Shown piece by piece: positions 11,759 to 23,230 of a DNA stretch of 64,000 nucleotides. The stretch is from Neoconidiobolus thromboides FSU 785 (lineage: Eukaryota > Entomophthoromycota > Entomophthoromycetes > Entomophthorales > Neoconidiobolaceae), in the NCBI GenBank assembly GCA_025603075.1, contig MU626262.1, positions 186,001-250,000 of the forward strand, in the 5' to 3' direction. The stretch's first letter is position 1; every line of letters begins with the position of its first letter. The notes under the pieces were generated by a model. The model saw only the letters and a list, made by a program, of their open reading frames with translations, did no database searches and was not told the DNA's origin. The position numbers were made by a program, and so were the translations under genes.

Positions 11759-12565
11759 AATAGTCACTTGAAACTTCTCTCAATGTTGTTTAAAGAGTAA
11801 TTAGCCTAAATAACAAAAAAACAAGTATATATACTCGGTTGAAATGAGAAGATTAATTAAATAGTACAGTCTCGGCTAAAATGATAAGGTGGATCAATTA
11901 TACACATTCTTAATTACTATTTCCATGGGCTTATTAATAGATATTAAAAGGTATATTTTTGATGGTTGAAAATTAGTTGATAGGATCAAAGAAATGAAAT
12001 TCAATAAATTTTAAAATAATTCTAAGTATCGAATTGATTGTTTTATAAGTATGATTTTTCTAGATATACGAGTATAAGCTTGTTATTTTATTCTTATGCT
12101 TCTACCTTATTCTTGTGTTTCGAAAATCTTGCATTTAACTTCAATTCCTGAAACTTATAAAACCCTTAAAGTCTCATTTTTACTTTACTAGCCATCAAAA
12201 TTTTAAATTAGCAATGTATGTTTTATTAATAAAATATCCCGCTTTGACCTACCATATTATTATTTTCATCTAGATTCGATTACATCACATTCAACATTTA
12301 CATCAATTTCAATTAAAAATTTAAATAATTATAAATCAGACAATACATTGATTAACGATTTGAATACTAAATATGTTTTTTACCCAGGTTATAGTATATT
12401 GATTAGTTACCATTTTTATACGATTTTACATTTATTATCATATCGTATAATATAAAGCATGCAAGTAAATTCACTTGAAATTTAATAATACAATAATTGT
12501 ATTGCCCTTATGTATTGATGGTGATTTACTTATGTTGTTTGATGTCAATAACTGATATCTTGAAT

Positions 12566-12673
12566 CATATGGGAGTGTTTTTTTTGACTTCATTATTTTT
12601 TTCATTTTTTAAGCGCTATTTGAGTGGAAAATATGTTAGTAAAATTCTTAAACATAAAAATACATCCCCATAT
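12566..12673 (+). mobile_element. 100-bp GGGGATG element, copy 6
   Basis: Flanked by ATAT on both sides (ATAT|GGGAGTG ... CATCCCC|ATAT). Core TTTTTTAAGCGCTATTTGAG is intact. A direct repeat of copy 7 starts 20 bp downstream. Confidence 0.85.
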
Positions 12674-12692
12674 GCTTCACTAAGAAAGCAAG

Positions 12693-12796
12693 ATATGAGG
12701 GTGTTTTTTTACTGCATTACTTTTTCCATCTTTTAAGCACTATCTGGGCGAAAAAATTGCTAATAAAACTCTTAAACACAAAATATATCCCCATAT
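12693..12796 (+). mobile_element. 100-bp GGGGATG element, copy 7
   Basis: ATAT|GAGGGTG ... ATATCCCC|ATAT. Core CTTTTAAGCACTATCTGGGCG. Tandem to copy 6 in the same orientation. Confidence 0.83.
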
Positions 12797-13130
12797 GATG
12801 ATAATGTTTATATAGAGCAATAAATATACAAACTTACAAAATGAATTAATACTCTTATTGAGACTAGTTGTGTAATTTTTGTATAAAAATAATATAAATT
12901 ATTGAATTTTGCACTACACTGATAAATCATAACTTATAATCTGTAATACTTTATAAAGCAAAAAATATCGAAGTTTTAATTGAATACATAGTTGCATGAA
13001 ATATCGCTTTGTCAGCTCTATGGTTGATTATAATATAACAATTACTTAAGTTGGCGTGTTCTCGAGTTCAGGCACAATCAATCCTGAATCTTTTATTTTG
13101 ATTTGCTATGAGAATTTCTGTTACGTAGTT

Positions 13131-13460
13131 CTGAAGAACATTATCTCCTCGTTTTAATATCCATACTTGTCGGTGTATAAAAGAGATTTTAGAACATAGT
13201 AACTCGAGACTTTTTAATTGAACTATTTTTTGATATCGTACCTTTAATAAAGCCACTGAATTTTCTTAATAGTATTTTACGTAGATTTTACAGTAGTATT
13301 GTCTATTCTATTTGTCTTACATAGCCTATAGCATATTACGTGGCATTCTTTATAATTCAGGTCCACCTTAGTTACATAACCTAAAACCTTTCGACTTATA
13401 GCATAGTCAACTAAGCAATGACTGCTTTTGACTCCAATCACTGGGTATCAGATTTCACAG
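13131..13460 (-). pseudogene. dispersed coding relic, copy A
   Basis: Colinear with 35033-35362 at a constant offset of 21,902 bp, with no net indel. On the minus strand two adjacent frames stay largely open in both copies (for example SSHCLVDYAISRKVLGYVTK, then LLKVRYQKIVQLKSLELLCS). The family is not recognised. Differences between copies are mostly transitions, and some create stops. Confidence 0.5.
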
Positions 13461-13528
13461 CTATAAGCTAAAAATTAGCAATAAGTTTAGATTTAAGGTA
13501 AAGGCTTTAATCTATTAAATAAATAGTA

Positions 13529-13630
13529 CATAGGGGATGTTTTTTTTGATTTCATCACTTTTTCCATTTTTTAAGCGCTATTTGAGTGGAGAGATTGCTA
13601 GTAAAATTCTTAAAAAACATATCCCCATAA
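13529..13630 (+). mobile_element. 100-bp GGGGATG element, copy 8
   Basis: Begins ATAGGGGATGTTTTTTTTG and ends CATATCCCCATAA. The segment before the 3' end is shortened (TTAAAAAACATATCC). Confidence 0.8.
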
Positions 13631-15320
13631 TTTGAATAAAAGCTTTATATAAAGTATTAAAATACAGGAACTCATATCAATATAATGGTTTTGATTTCAA
13701 ATAACTTTAAGTTTACTATTCAAATTTACATAACTAAAAAGTTTTTAGAAATATAAAGGATTTGGACTTTTGATACTATAAAGATTTTTAATAATTCCTA
13801 AAATAAAAAATTTTATTACATTAATTTAGCAGCATTTATCCCAAGCAAATATTTTAATTAAATTACTAAATTAATAATAGATATTTTTAGATATAAAAAT
13901 TCAAATTAATATAGAAAGTCACTTTATAGGATTTCTGATAAAAGGTATTATATAAATAGTATAAATATAAGTAAAAAATTTAAAAAATTAAAGTATATAA
14001 ATTTAACTATCAGATTTTCAAGTCATTTAAAAAGCAATAAAATATTGGAGTGGAAAAATAATCTTGTGTTCTTCGAATTTTATTACATATAAAGATATAT
14101 AAATTGAAACAGCAATATATGCTATAATACCTAAAAAATGAAATTTATTGGGATTACTATTATTACACTTTATACCATATTTTTATTCAAAATTGGTGTG
14201 TGCAAGGTGGGGTAAGTATTAGTTTTAACATAACACCTACATATGATTTATATTAAAATTACTATTAGCATAAAACTATACAAAACATCAGTATTTTATG
14301 TTTTGAAAAATACATAATCAAGCGGAATATATTTATGTAGTTACCAGTGATTTTGATGTAATAAGAAATAGGAAAAATTTGATTTATGTAGAGAAATTAG
14401 AAATTTTATCAATTCCTGTACTATTTATAAATCCCTTGATCTATATGTCCTTATAGACCAAAATACTCAACTATCAATTTAAACATCTCTAGTTTTATAG
14501 AGCATTATAAAATGAAGTTATTTATAAAAGTATGATTACTTTTTGTGTAAGATAAAAGTTGGATTCCATGAAAAAAATTACATAAAAAGTGGAACTATAT
14601 GTGAATCTAGCTTCTATAGTAAGAAGGTGGTAACATTTAGGATTATTTTTATATATATTTATAAGATTTAGTAGTTATGATAACAATTGAATTAGTTAAA
14701 AATCCTACAAATCATAATAGGATAGATGAAAATAAGAGTTACGCTAGTTAATTTCATTAATAGAACCGTATTATTTTAAAGATTTTATATTTAATATATT
14801 TAAAACAATTTCTTATTTTACATTAAAGTTCTTTTTTTGTTTTACTTAATTTTAGGAGTTATATTCTAAATTTAGTAATTTTTGGTTTAAAACGTTAAAA
14901 AATTCAACTTAAATATAATACGAAATAGACTTTTACAATATCATTAAAAAGAGTTGAATTCAATATTAAAACAATCATGAACTTTTGAGATTTAAGATAT
15001 ATTAAAATTTTATATTTTTATTTTCTATTCTATGAATCTTATATATTGAAAACTTACATCATTACCTTGCCCCTTTTACTTTAGACCCCTAAATCAAGTT
15101 TTTTTCTTAAAAATTTAGAGCCAATAAGCTTACCTAATACAAAAAGGGATAGGTGAGGACTAAGGATAGTATTCAGAATTTCAATAATAATTGAGTATAT
15201 TGTGGGTGATGTCAAACATAATTAGTTATAATGGAAGAATTGTTTTTACATCTTAACTTAATCTTAAACTTTTTATTTACTGTTTCTAGTTTATTTTTTA
15301 TTTATTATTTTTAATTCGCA

Positions 15321-15971
15321 ATGAAAGAATATCGAGTTGTAATATTAGGCGCTGGTGGTGTTGGTAAATCCGCTATAGTATGAGTTTTTTCTTTTTTATT
15401 CATTATTTGTTTACATATCATTTAATAGACAGTACAGTATGTTCAAGGAGTATTTGTTGAAAAATATGATCCAACGATTGAAGATTCTTACCGAAAAACA
15501 ATTGAAATTGAAGGTCAATCTTGTATAATGGAAATATTGGATACCGCTGGAACAGAACAATTTACTGCCATTAGAGAGTTATATATGCGAAATGGCCAAG
15601 GTTTTTTATTGGTTTATTCGATTACTTCTACATCTTCCTTTGAAGATGTATCCAATTTAAGAGATAATATTTTAAGAGTGAAAGGAACTACAAAGGTAAT
15701 TAATTTTAACGGCCTATAAAGTAAGCGTTTATTTTTAAAAAAGGTGCCTATGATTCTGTTAGGGAATAAATTTGATCTTAATTCAGAAAGAGCAGTAAGT
15801 ACTAAAAAAGCTCAAGAGTTAGCTAGCGAATGGGGTATGCCTTTCATGGAAACATCAGCAAGGTTATTTTTCAATATCAATGAAGCTTTCTCAACAATTA
15901 TACAACAAATTCATCAAATAACTCCACAAAATGTAAAGAAAACTAGGAGGATAAAGTGTCTTATTTTATGA
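15321..15971 (+). CDS. Rap1/Rsr1-type Ras-family small GTPase
   Basis: Three exons, 15321..15377, 15429..15695 and 15744..15971, all junctions in phase 0 with introns of 51 and 48 nt; 183 residues, close to the usual 184. The P-loop is GAGGVGKS at residues 10-17, the effector loop [11 protein letters not shown] at 32-42, DTAGTEQF spans 57-64, NKFD sits at 116-119 and ETSA follows. Thr61 in place of the Ras Gln61 is the hallmark of Rap/Rsr1 proteins, which depend on a distinct GAP mechanism. The C terminus KCLIL gives a CAAX box (CLIL) whose final Leu predicts geranylgeranylation and membrane attachment. In yeasts Rsr1 directs bud-site choice and polarity through Cdc24/Cdc42; a polarity role here is inference. 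The gene stands alone between repeat-rich intervals. Confidence 0.93.
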
Positions 15972-17305
15972 CTTAATTCACGATCCTTTTGCGATTATTA
16001 AACGATAGTTTTTAGCTTTATTTTTTTATTAAGTAAGATTTAATTAAAAATGTATTTTATCAATAAATTGTACCCATTTGAGATTATTGCTAAGTGTATT
16101 GAATCATCGAATGTTATTATTGAATCTATGTGCCTTATTCTAAATTGATAGACAACATGACTATTTAATCATTGGTCGCTCTATTTTTATTAGTATGCAT
16201 ATTTATAAGTGAGAGCTAAATCCAAATTACCTGTTTCTTTTAACCAATAAATATCTCGCTTGGGGCATAACAATTTATTGATTTTATAATACAAATAGTC
16301 AAAATAATTTTACATCTTGTTTAACTTATATCATTTATGATTATAGAATTATAGAAGAAATACTAAGATGTGAGTTGTTTATTGGAAATTATATTTATTT
16401 AAAAAAGTGTAGAATTTTTATATTGTATAATAGTTATAAATGTCAAAATCCGATTTCAAATATTTTAAAGATTGTCAAGTTAGCTGTACAGGATAAAGAG
16501 AGAAATGAGATATCAATAAGTTTGGTTGCTTTTATAAGCTAATAGTTTTAATTATCATTATTTACAATACTACATTAGTTTATAATTAAAACTGAATTTA
16601 TATTGAAATTACAACACTAATTTACATTATGTTTTTTCGGATAGAATACTACTGCTCTTATGTGAAGCAAGGGAATATTAGAGAGGGATTGAGAAACTTG
16701 TATGTACTTCAACATTTGATTTCTTTCACTCAAGAGAACTTAAAATAACATTAAATTTTTTTTTAGAAATGTGAACTAATTTGCCTTTTATAGTAAATGT
16801 TTTGAATTTATCAATGAATACATTAGATAAAATATGTTAAATGTATTATTGTTTATCCATTTTATATTTTTATAAATTTCATTTGTCTATTAACCGATTA
16901 CATGGGTACCATACTTTCGTAAATTCATAGGGGATTGTAGCTTAATATCTTGAAATAAATTCAATTACTATATTTTCTTCCTTATACATGGTTTTGAGTT
17001 ATTAGGACTGCTAGCATGAAGTTACTACAATATATAGAATCAAAAGGCTAAGTATAACCAATAGCGGCTATATTATAACCATTTTTATATATTAAAATAT
17101 CATTTATTTGCTTTTATCTTTACAAAGTGAAAGCAGTAGAAATTTAAATACGCAACAACAAAAGATTAAAATGTTATTTTAGTGTTATAATTAAAAATTC
17201 AAAGTAATAAATGTCATAACATCATAACTATTGGCTTCCTTGTATCATTCTAACTTTCCTTCAGGTTCTTAGCCTATGAAGCTCATAGTCATAAATTAAA
17301 CCATT

Positions 17306-17410
17306 ATATGAGAATGTTTTTTCTAGTTTCATCACTTTTTCTATCTTTCAAACGCTACTTGAGTAGAAAGATTGTTAGTAAAATTCTTAAACAAAAAAAT
17401 ACATCCCCAT
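17306..17410 (+). mobile_element. 100-bp GGGGATG element, copy 9 (left half of palindrome)
   Basis: Begins TATATGAGAATG and ends ACATCCCCAT, directly abutting copy 10 with no spacer. Confidence 0.85.
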
Positions 17411-17514
17411 GTGGAGATGTATTTTTGTATTTAAGAATTTTACTGACAATTTTTCCACATAAATAGTGCTTAAAAAATGGAAAAATAATGAAACTAAAAA
17501 AAACAGCCCCATAT
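17411..17514 (-). mobile_element. 100-bp GGGGATG element, copy 10 (right half of palindrome)
   Basis: Begins GTGGAGATGTATTTTTG and ends ACAGCCCCATAT. Together with copy 9 it makes a perfect-register inverted dimer of about 209 bp. Confidence 0.85.
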
Positions 17515-17989
17515 AGTAATTTGATTTTTTATGTATCTTTTAGCCTATAATATATCAATAATTCATATCAATTTAAAGAACAAAGTTTGTCTCCAAAACA
17601 TAAAGTAATCTCAGGATTTCTGCCTAGATTTTATGAATACAATTTTAGAGGACAGCAAATTTCAGAAAATTGCAAGATTAAAAAAAGCGAAAGTGTTACA
17701 AATATGGTTAAATTCTGGTTATTAAACTAATATGTTAGTCAGTTAAATTGATTATTTTACAAAATCATATTGTTATTATTAGAATAAAAAATCTAACATG
17801 GTTTGGAAAGAAAGTTAAACAGGCGAAGTTTAGTATAAAAATGTCAATTGCATAATATAGATTGGCTTGGATTTATTATTCCCGAACAATGTGCGGCCAA
17901 AAAAAAGCTGTAAAAAAAGCTGAAATATATTTAAAAAGAGTAAAATCATATATCGTTGTCATAAAATCAATAAACATTTACATTAAAAG

Positions 17990-19576
17990 ATGAATCAAAC
18001 AATAGAGTTAAGAGAGCATCAAGTTGATAACGCAAAGTCATATGAACTTCCTAATGAGGATGGATCTAATGAAAAAATAAACCTATCCAAAGCACAATTC
18101 ATTATTATAATGATTGGATTATTCTTTACTATATCAGTAGCTGCATTAGATACTACTATAATTACAACTTCTGTTGGTGTTATCGCATCTGATTTAAATG
18201 GGTTTCAAGATATTGCTTGGGTAGCCACTGCCTATTTCTTAACTTCTAATGCCTTTGAACTTCTTTATGGCAAATTTTCAGATATATTTGGAAGAAAACC
18301 AACCATTCTTTTTGCTTTGAGTATCTTCTTGATCGGATCAATCTTGTGTGGAGTTGCACAAAATATTGAAATGCTTATCATAGCTAGGGCAATTGCAGGT
18401 ATTGGAGGTGGAGGACTAATGACTTTATGTACAATTATTATCTCTGATTTAGTACCACTCAAGAAAAGAGGTTATTATATGGGTTTGACTACTGGGATTT
18501 TTACAGTATCATCAACTTTAGGGTCAATTTTAGGTGGTATATTTGTTTTAAAATTATCATGGAGATGGTGCTTTTACATTAATATTCCTATTTGTGTTAT
18601 TGCCATGATTATTATTATTGTCTTTTTCCGCTTTCCTTCTGATAGTAATAATTTTAAAGAAAAGTTAAATAGGGTAGATTATTTTGGGTGTATCACACTC
18701 TTGATTTTCACTATACTGTTAACGCTGGCGCTTAATTGGGGAGGACAGACTTATTCTTGGTCATCGGCTGCCGTACTTGTTCCATTGGTTTTAAGTATTA
18801 TGTTTATGTTCGCTTTTATATATCTTCAGTTGAAAGTCTCAAAAGAGCCTATTATACCATCTAATATTTTAGTACGCAATGTCAACGCATGCGGTTTAAT
18901 CACATTCTGTAATGGAACCATTTTCTTTTCAATCATTATTTACATCCCCCTTTATAATCAAATTGCTTACCAAGAATCTTCACTGCAATCTACTATTGGG
19001 ATTCTTCCTGTTATTTGTGGAATGATTGTATGTTCTATATTTTCTGGTTCTATAATCAGTAGAACAGGAAAGTATCGCTTTTTTTCTATTATCGGTACCT
19101 TATTAGGATTCGTAGGCTCCATCCTATTGACCCAATTTGTCAGCGTAGATGTGTCACGTACCTTAATATATATATTTACAGCAGTAGTCGGTGCTGGGAT
19201 TGGGTTGTGTATGCAAGCTACTACAATTGCTTCCCAGGCAGCAGTGGGTGAAAAGGATCTTGCTGTAGTAACATCATTAATTAGATTTACTTTTTCATTG
19301 GGGGGTATTATAGGCATAACAGTATTGGGTGCGATTTACCAAAATGTTTCATCTAGTTTTTTAATGAAATATTCCAATGAAATTGATTTAGAGAAATTAA
19401 GTAAAGGAACTTTATATATATCCAGCTTACCTTTAGACCAAATTGTAAAGGTTACTGAGAGCTTTGCTGAGGCTTTTAAATACATGTTTTATGCAGGTGC
19501 TGCCTTTTTCGCTGTTGGATTTATTGCTTCTTTGTTTGTTGAACACATATCACTTAAGAGAATAGAAGAAAGTTAG
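17990..19576 (+). CDS. MFS drug:H+ antiporter, DHA2 (14-TM) type
   Basis: Single exon, 528 residues. The start ATG at 17990 is preceded by an A-rich leader. TM1 carries AALDTTIITTSVGVIASDL, the D-T-T-I signature of DHA2 multidrug/siderophore exporters. Motif A is GKFSDIFGRK, and RAIAGIGGGGLMTLCTIIIS follows in TM4. The antiporter motif C region (TLGSILGGIF) precedes WRWCFYINIP in TM5-6. About 14 hydrophobic segments are visible, matching the length. Such proteins export toxic compounds, siderophores or metabolites at plasma or vacuolar membranes; the substrate cannot be told. No biosynthetic cluster surrounds it, which argues against a dedicated metabolite exporter. Confidence 0.9.
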   Translation: MNQTIELREHQVDNAKSYELPNEDGSNEKINLSKAQFIIIMIGLFFTISVAALDTTIITTSVGVIASDLNGFQDIAWVATAYFLTSNAFELLYGKFSDIFGRKPTILFALSIFLIGSILCGVAQNIEMLIIARAIAGIGGGGLMTLCTIIISDLVPLKKRGYYMGLTTGIFTVSSTLGSILGGIFVLKLSWRWCFYINIPICVIAMIIIIVFFRFPSDSNNFKEKLNRVDYFGCITLLIFTILLTLALNWGGQTYSWSSAAVLVPLVLSIMFMFAFIYLQLKVSKEPIIPSNILVRNVNACGLITFCNGTIFFSIIIYIPLYNQIAYQESSLQSTIGILPVICGMIVCSIFSGSIISRTGKYRFFSIIGTLLGFVGSILLTQFVSVDVSRTLIYIFTAVVGAGIGLCMQATTIASQAAVGEKDLAVVTSLIRFTFSLGGIIGITVLGAIYQNVSSSFLMKYSNEIDLEKLSKGTLYISSLPLDQIVKVTESFAEAFKYMFYAGAAFFAVGFIASLFVEHISLKRIEES

Positions 19577-19958
19577 TATAGTTAATTCTTGATTTTATTC
19601 TGATTTTTTATAAATAAATTGTGAATAAGAAAAAGCTTTATTAATAGTATTTTAGTTTTAAACCCTTTTTAAATTTTAATGGTCTGTTAAAGATTTATTG
19701 TTAGAATCAAATAAATATTTTAGTTTAATATTTATATTGTTAGCTTATTATATAGTATAAGATAAAGATTTTTCAGAACATGTCTCAAATGAATGACTGC
19801 TTATATTGATCAAGTTGTTATATATAACGTATAACTCTATTTTAGTATTGAGATTACATAAATCAGTGACAAAATTTACTTGTTTATAAGCTGATCTAGA
19901 ACCATTTTTCACCTATACTATTTTAAGTTTATTAAATTTATTTTAAATAATTTAAAAA

Positions 19959-20063
19959 TATAGTGATATTTTTTATAGTTTTATTGCTTTTCCATTTTTT
20001 AAACGCTATTTGAGTGAAAAGATTGTTAGTAAAATTTTTAAACAAAAAAATTTATCCCCATAT
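19959..20063 (+). mobile_element. 100-bp GGGGATG element, copy 11 (decayed 5' end)
   Basis: The 5' end is degraded (TATAGTGATATTTTTTATAG). Core TTTTTTAAACGCTATTTGAG and 3' end TTATCCCCATAT are present. Confidence 0.75.
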
Positions 20064-20205
20064 CCTAAATTAACGACCTTGTACCTTTAACATGTATAAT
20101 TTTTTTATTGAAAATGTTAATCGTCTTTGAAAAATTTGAACACTCTAAATGCTATAGTAAGCTTTTGTTTGGAAAATATTTAAATTAATTAAAATGGTTA
20201 TGTAC

Positions 20206-20311
20206 ATATGGGGATGTATTTTTTGGTTTCATTACTTTTTCCATTTTTAAGCGCTATTTGAGCGGAAAAATTGTTAATAAAATCCTTAAACACAAAAACA
20301 CATCCCCATAT
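20206..20311 (+). mobile_element. 100-bp GGGGATG element, copy 12 (near consensus)
   Basis: ATAT|GGGGATGTATTTTTTGG ... CACATCCCC|ATAT. One of the best-preserved pairs of ends, with identical 4-bp flanks. Confidence 0.9.
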
Positions 20312-20365
20312 GTTTAGATGAGATCACTGATGTTAACTCTGATAATGTATATTAATCCATATAAC

Positions 20366-20472
20366 ATATGGGATTGTTTTTTTTGGCTTCATTACTTTTT
20401 CCATCTTTTAAGCGCTATTTGAGTGGAAAAATTACTAGCAAAACTCTTAAATACAAAAATACATCCCCATAT
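20366..20472 (+). mobile_element. 100-bp GGGGATG element, copy 13
   Basis: ATAT|GGGATTGTTTTTTTTGG ... ACATCCCC|ATAT. Core CTTTTAAGCGCTATTTGAG is intact. Confidence 0.88.
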
Positions 20473-21051
20473 ATAAAAAAACTATTTTTAATAAAAACCA
20501 GAGTATACTTAAATTCATGTCATTTTTAAGAGTTTTATTAGGAAATATTCGGATTTTTGATACTCTAGATATATCAATGTAAGTAAATAGCTAATAATTT
20601 ACAAGAGTATCTTAAAGCAAATTATGAATACAGTATAATGAATAATTGACAAAAATAGTCCACGTAATTAGATTTGAAATTTCAAATAGTATCTCAATTT
20701 TGAACAATGATAAAACAGGTTTATTCAGAATAACCAATATCGGAAATTAAAAATGTGGAGACTGTTATTAGACCACTCTATTATTTAACGACATATAAAA
20801 ATTAAATATAAAACTGTTTTTTATTGAACGAGGTAAGATCCATTATAAAACAAATATTCGAAAATTGTTGAAAAACTTCGCTTAATTCACTGACATAGTT
20901 CCAATTAAAAGCCGACAAATAATATCATAAAAGCTGTTACAAGTTTAAAGTGAACTCCATATTTGATTTTTACTTTTTATACTTTATTTAATATTTATTT
21001 ATATTTATTTAACTTATTATACATACATTTCAAATACTTTGAATATCAATA

Positions 21052-22314
21052 ATGAATTACGATATGGTCAATCAAATAGACGATTTTTTCGCTGATACAA
21101 TCTGTACTATTTTAACTTGGGGAATTAAGAATCCTAAATCAGCAAACACATTATCTTCTATTTGGTGCAGCGAAATGTTAAAAACGGATGGAGATGTAAG
21201 AAACAACTGAGAAAATAATAATAATAATAATAATTCCTCATTTTTATGATAGGTTCTAGATCTAGACGAAATAAATGAAGAGTCTTTAAAAGAAATAGAA
21301 ATGTTATTATATGATTTAAATTTAGACATTGAAAAAGAAGAAAACAATGAAAGAGGGCTAAAACTAAATTTGATACCAAGACCCTTCTATAAAAAGTTCT
21401 CCAGAAACTTGTGGTTAATGATAAAAATGGAACGGCCATCATTTACGTGGCACAAAAATGGAATAAAGTTAAACTTGTTAAGCCTTGATAAAAACTGTTT
21501 AAAGAGATTAGAACTAATTGAGAATAAAATTGGTGAATTTAAAAAGAACTGGTACTCTACTTTTGAAAATGAGAGCACATTTCAGAAATATAGTGACAAA
21601 GACGATTTAAGCTTGAACACTTTAAAAGAGTTCATTTTAGAGGTAAATACGTTTTTTTCTAACTAGAACCAAATAATACATTAAATAGTTTATAACTCCT
21701 GCGGATATAGGATTAATGTTGGGGTTATTTGAAACTGAGGGTAGTTTGTTTCGTAATATAGATTCCGATAAGCACCTTGTTTTGTTGCCAAGTATGGCTC
21801 AGTGCATCCATGCTTTTAGTGCCTATCATAAAACCAAAGATAAAAGTTGTCATAAAAAAGGAGCTAGACCAACACAATTAACCACTGGGGCTAGAGCCCT
21901 TACCAAGCATTGGCATCGTGATAGAACCACCTATTTTTGGCCCCAATGTTATGGAAGTAATAAATTTTATTTTCATCTAAATACTACTTACATATTTAGC
22001 TGAAAGACAAAAAAACAACCAAGCAAATGCCACATTAATCAAATTGATTAAAGACACAGCTTGGATGAACCTTCATTTATTACCTGTAAGTAAATAATTA
22101 AAATTTCTAAAATAGCTAATCTAATTTAATAACTGTAATATAGGGAGGTAAACCTGCTTTTGAAATTCGTAACATCCAAGGGTATGGCGCTCGTTGGGAG
22201 CTTAAGTTAAAGCTTGATCATGATGTTGATATTCTTGTGGTTGACCACATAATCTTTCGTGGATTATTAGAACCTCCCATGGAAGATGGACATACAAACA
22301 ATTGGCTACATTAG
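21052..22314 (+). CDS. conserved fungal protein of unknown function (GYGARW / PMEDGH motifs)
   Basis: Five exons: 21052..21195, 21253..21642, 21689..21956, 22000..22085, 22144..22314; introns of 57, 46, 43 and 58 nt; 352 residues. The first intron contains an (AAT)n microsatellite. The middle region has a Cys/His-rich stretch (SMAQCIHAFSAYHKTKDKSC, later HWHRDRTTYFW). The C-terminal part reads DTAWMNLHLLP, IQGYGARWEL and FRGLLEPPMEDGHTNNWLH. I recall a similar C-terminal pattern in a widespread uncharacterised fungal family but cannot name a domain or activity. Conserved His, Trp and Arg residues suggest a folded enzyme-like domain; that is inference. No signal peptide or membrane segment is seen, so it is probably cytosolic or nuclear. 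Confidence 0.75.
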
Positions 22315-22870
22315 TTAGAAAATTATCTAGATATAGAGTAATCTATAAAATAATAAATCATAAACGTATCAAAACTTTTTCATTACATAAAAATAGCTTG
22401 AACTAATATAAAATCATATCACATAATAATATATATGAATGCCTTTTTGTCCCAATATTTAACTAGTAATTATTGCTTTATATTGCATAATAAGTGGTCA
22501 AAATATTGAAACAAAAAGAGTATTTGTATATTCAACTGTCGATTATTAAGCAAGAGAATGTTATACATTTGTTAATCCTGTAATATATAGTTTAATTTTT
22601 AATAGAAAAATAAATCATGTCGATATTATGTAATTGAATGTTTTATATCAAAAGATCAATATCTGTAAATTTAGAAAGCTCATAACATCAAGCAAATAAT
22701 ATCCTATAAAAATTAAATAAAAAATTACTTTTTAAAATGGCATTCAAACAAAAAATATCATTTTAATTTCTATTCAACTTTAATGCGTTAATATTACGGC
22801 TTTAAGCTTCTACATTAGTTTGGTTACTATATGTAAAGGATTAGTTTAAAAATCTTGAATTGTAAAAAAT
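22315..22870. other. intergenic, nothing recognised
   Basis: Convergent interval of about 560 bp between the unknown gene and bL32m. Only AT-rich sequence and both 3' ends. Confidence 0.6.
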
Positions 22871-23230
22871 TTACTTTGATCCACGGAGCCTTCCGCGGAA
22901 ATCTTTATAACAATTTGGGCAAAGCTGATGCATCAATTTAGGTTGACCGCAAGAATAACAACTAGTAATATTTTTCAAATTTTTGAGTCCTTTACCAGCC
23001 GCTCTCATTCTTTTTTTAGCATAGGATGTCTTCTTTTTTGGTACTGCTTTTAAAATGCTTTCTTTAAGATCATCAAGCCATTGTCCAACTCTTTCTGCTA
23101 CTGGAATCCAAGCGCTACTGACACTAACTTCTCTCCCTAAATAGTTTGATGTAGCTGCTATCGTTGGACCATTTTGTCTAGCTACTATTCCTCTTGGCAA
23201 TATATTCCAAATTAATCCTCTAATTCCCAT
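22871..23230 (-). CDS. mrpl32: mitochondrial large-subunit ribosomal protein bL32m
   Basis: Single exon, 119 residues. The C-terminal half is the L32p domain: VPKKKTSYAKKRMRAAGKGL (about residues 64-83), followed by zinc-binding CYSCGQPKLMHQLCPNC with two CxxC pairs. The N-terminal part is long, basic and Trp-containing, as expected for a mitochondrial presequence plus linker. In yeast this presequence is removed by the m-AAA protease, which gates ribosome assembly; the same is likely here but not shown. The protein belongs to the mitochondrial 54S/39S subunit near the peptide exit region. No paralogue is visible in the window. Confidence 0.92.
   Translation of the reverse strand: MGIRGLIWNILPRGIVARQNGPTIAATSNYLGREVSVSSAWIPVAERVGQWLDDLKESILKAVPKKKTSYAKKRMRAAGKGLKNLKNITSCYSCGQPKLMHQLCPNCYKDFRGRLRGSK

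Larger units (their letters stand above)
11043..15320. other. gene-free interval with repeats
   Basis: About 4.3 kb between the hexose porter and the Rap gene. Holds a 32-bp-arm hairpin (11667-11758), 100-bp elements at 12566-12673, 12693-12796 and 13529-13630, one copy of a dispersed coding relic (13131-13460), and a doubtful signal-peptide-like exon at 14138. Otherwise AT-rich with no supported gene. Confidence 0.55.
15972..17989. other. gene-free interval with an inverted element pair
   Basis: Contains the tail-to-tail pair of 100-bp elements (17306-17514). No coding or RNA gene is visible in the remaining AT-rich sequence. A TATTTAAAAAG stretch at 17928-17938 lies about 50 nt upstream of the next ATG. 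Confidence 0.6.
19577..21051. other. gene-free interval with three 100-bp elements
   Basis: Holds copies 11-13 of the GGGGATG element in the same orientation within 520 bp (19959-20472). Nothing else is visible. Confidence 0.6.
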
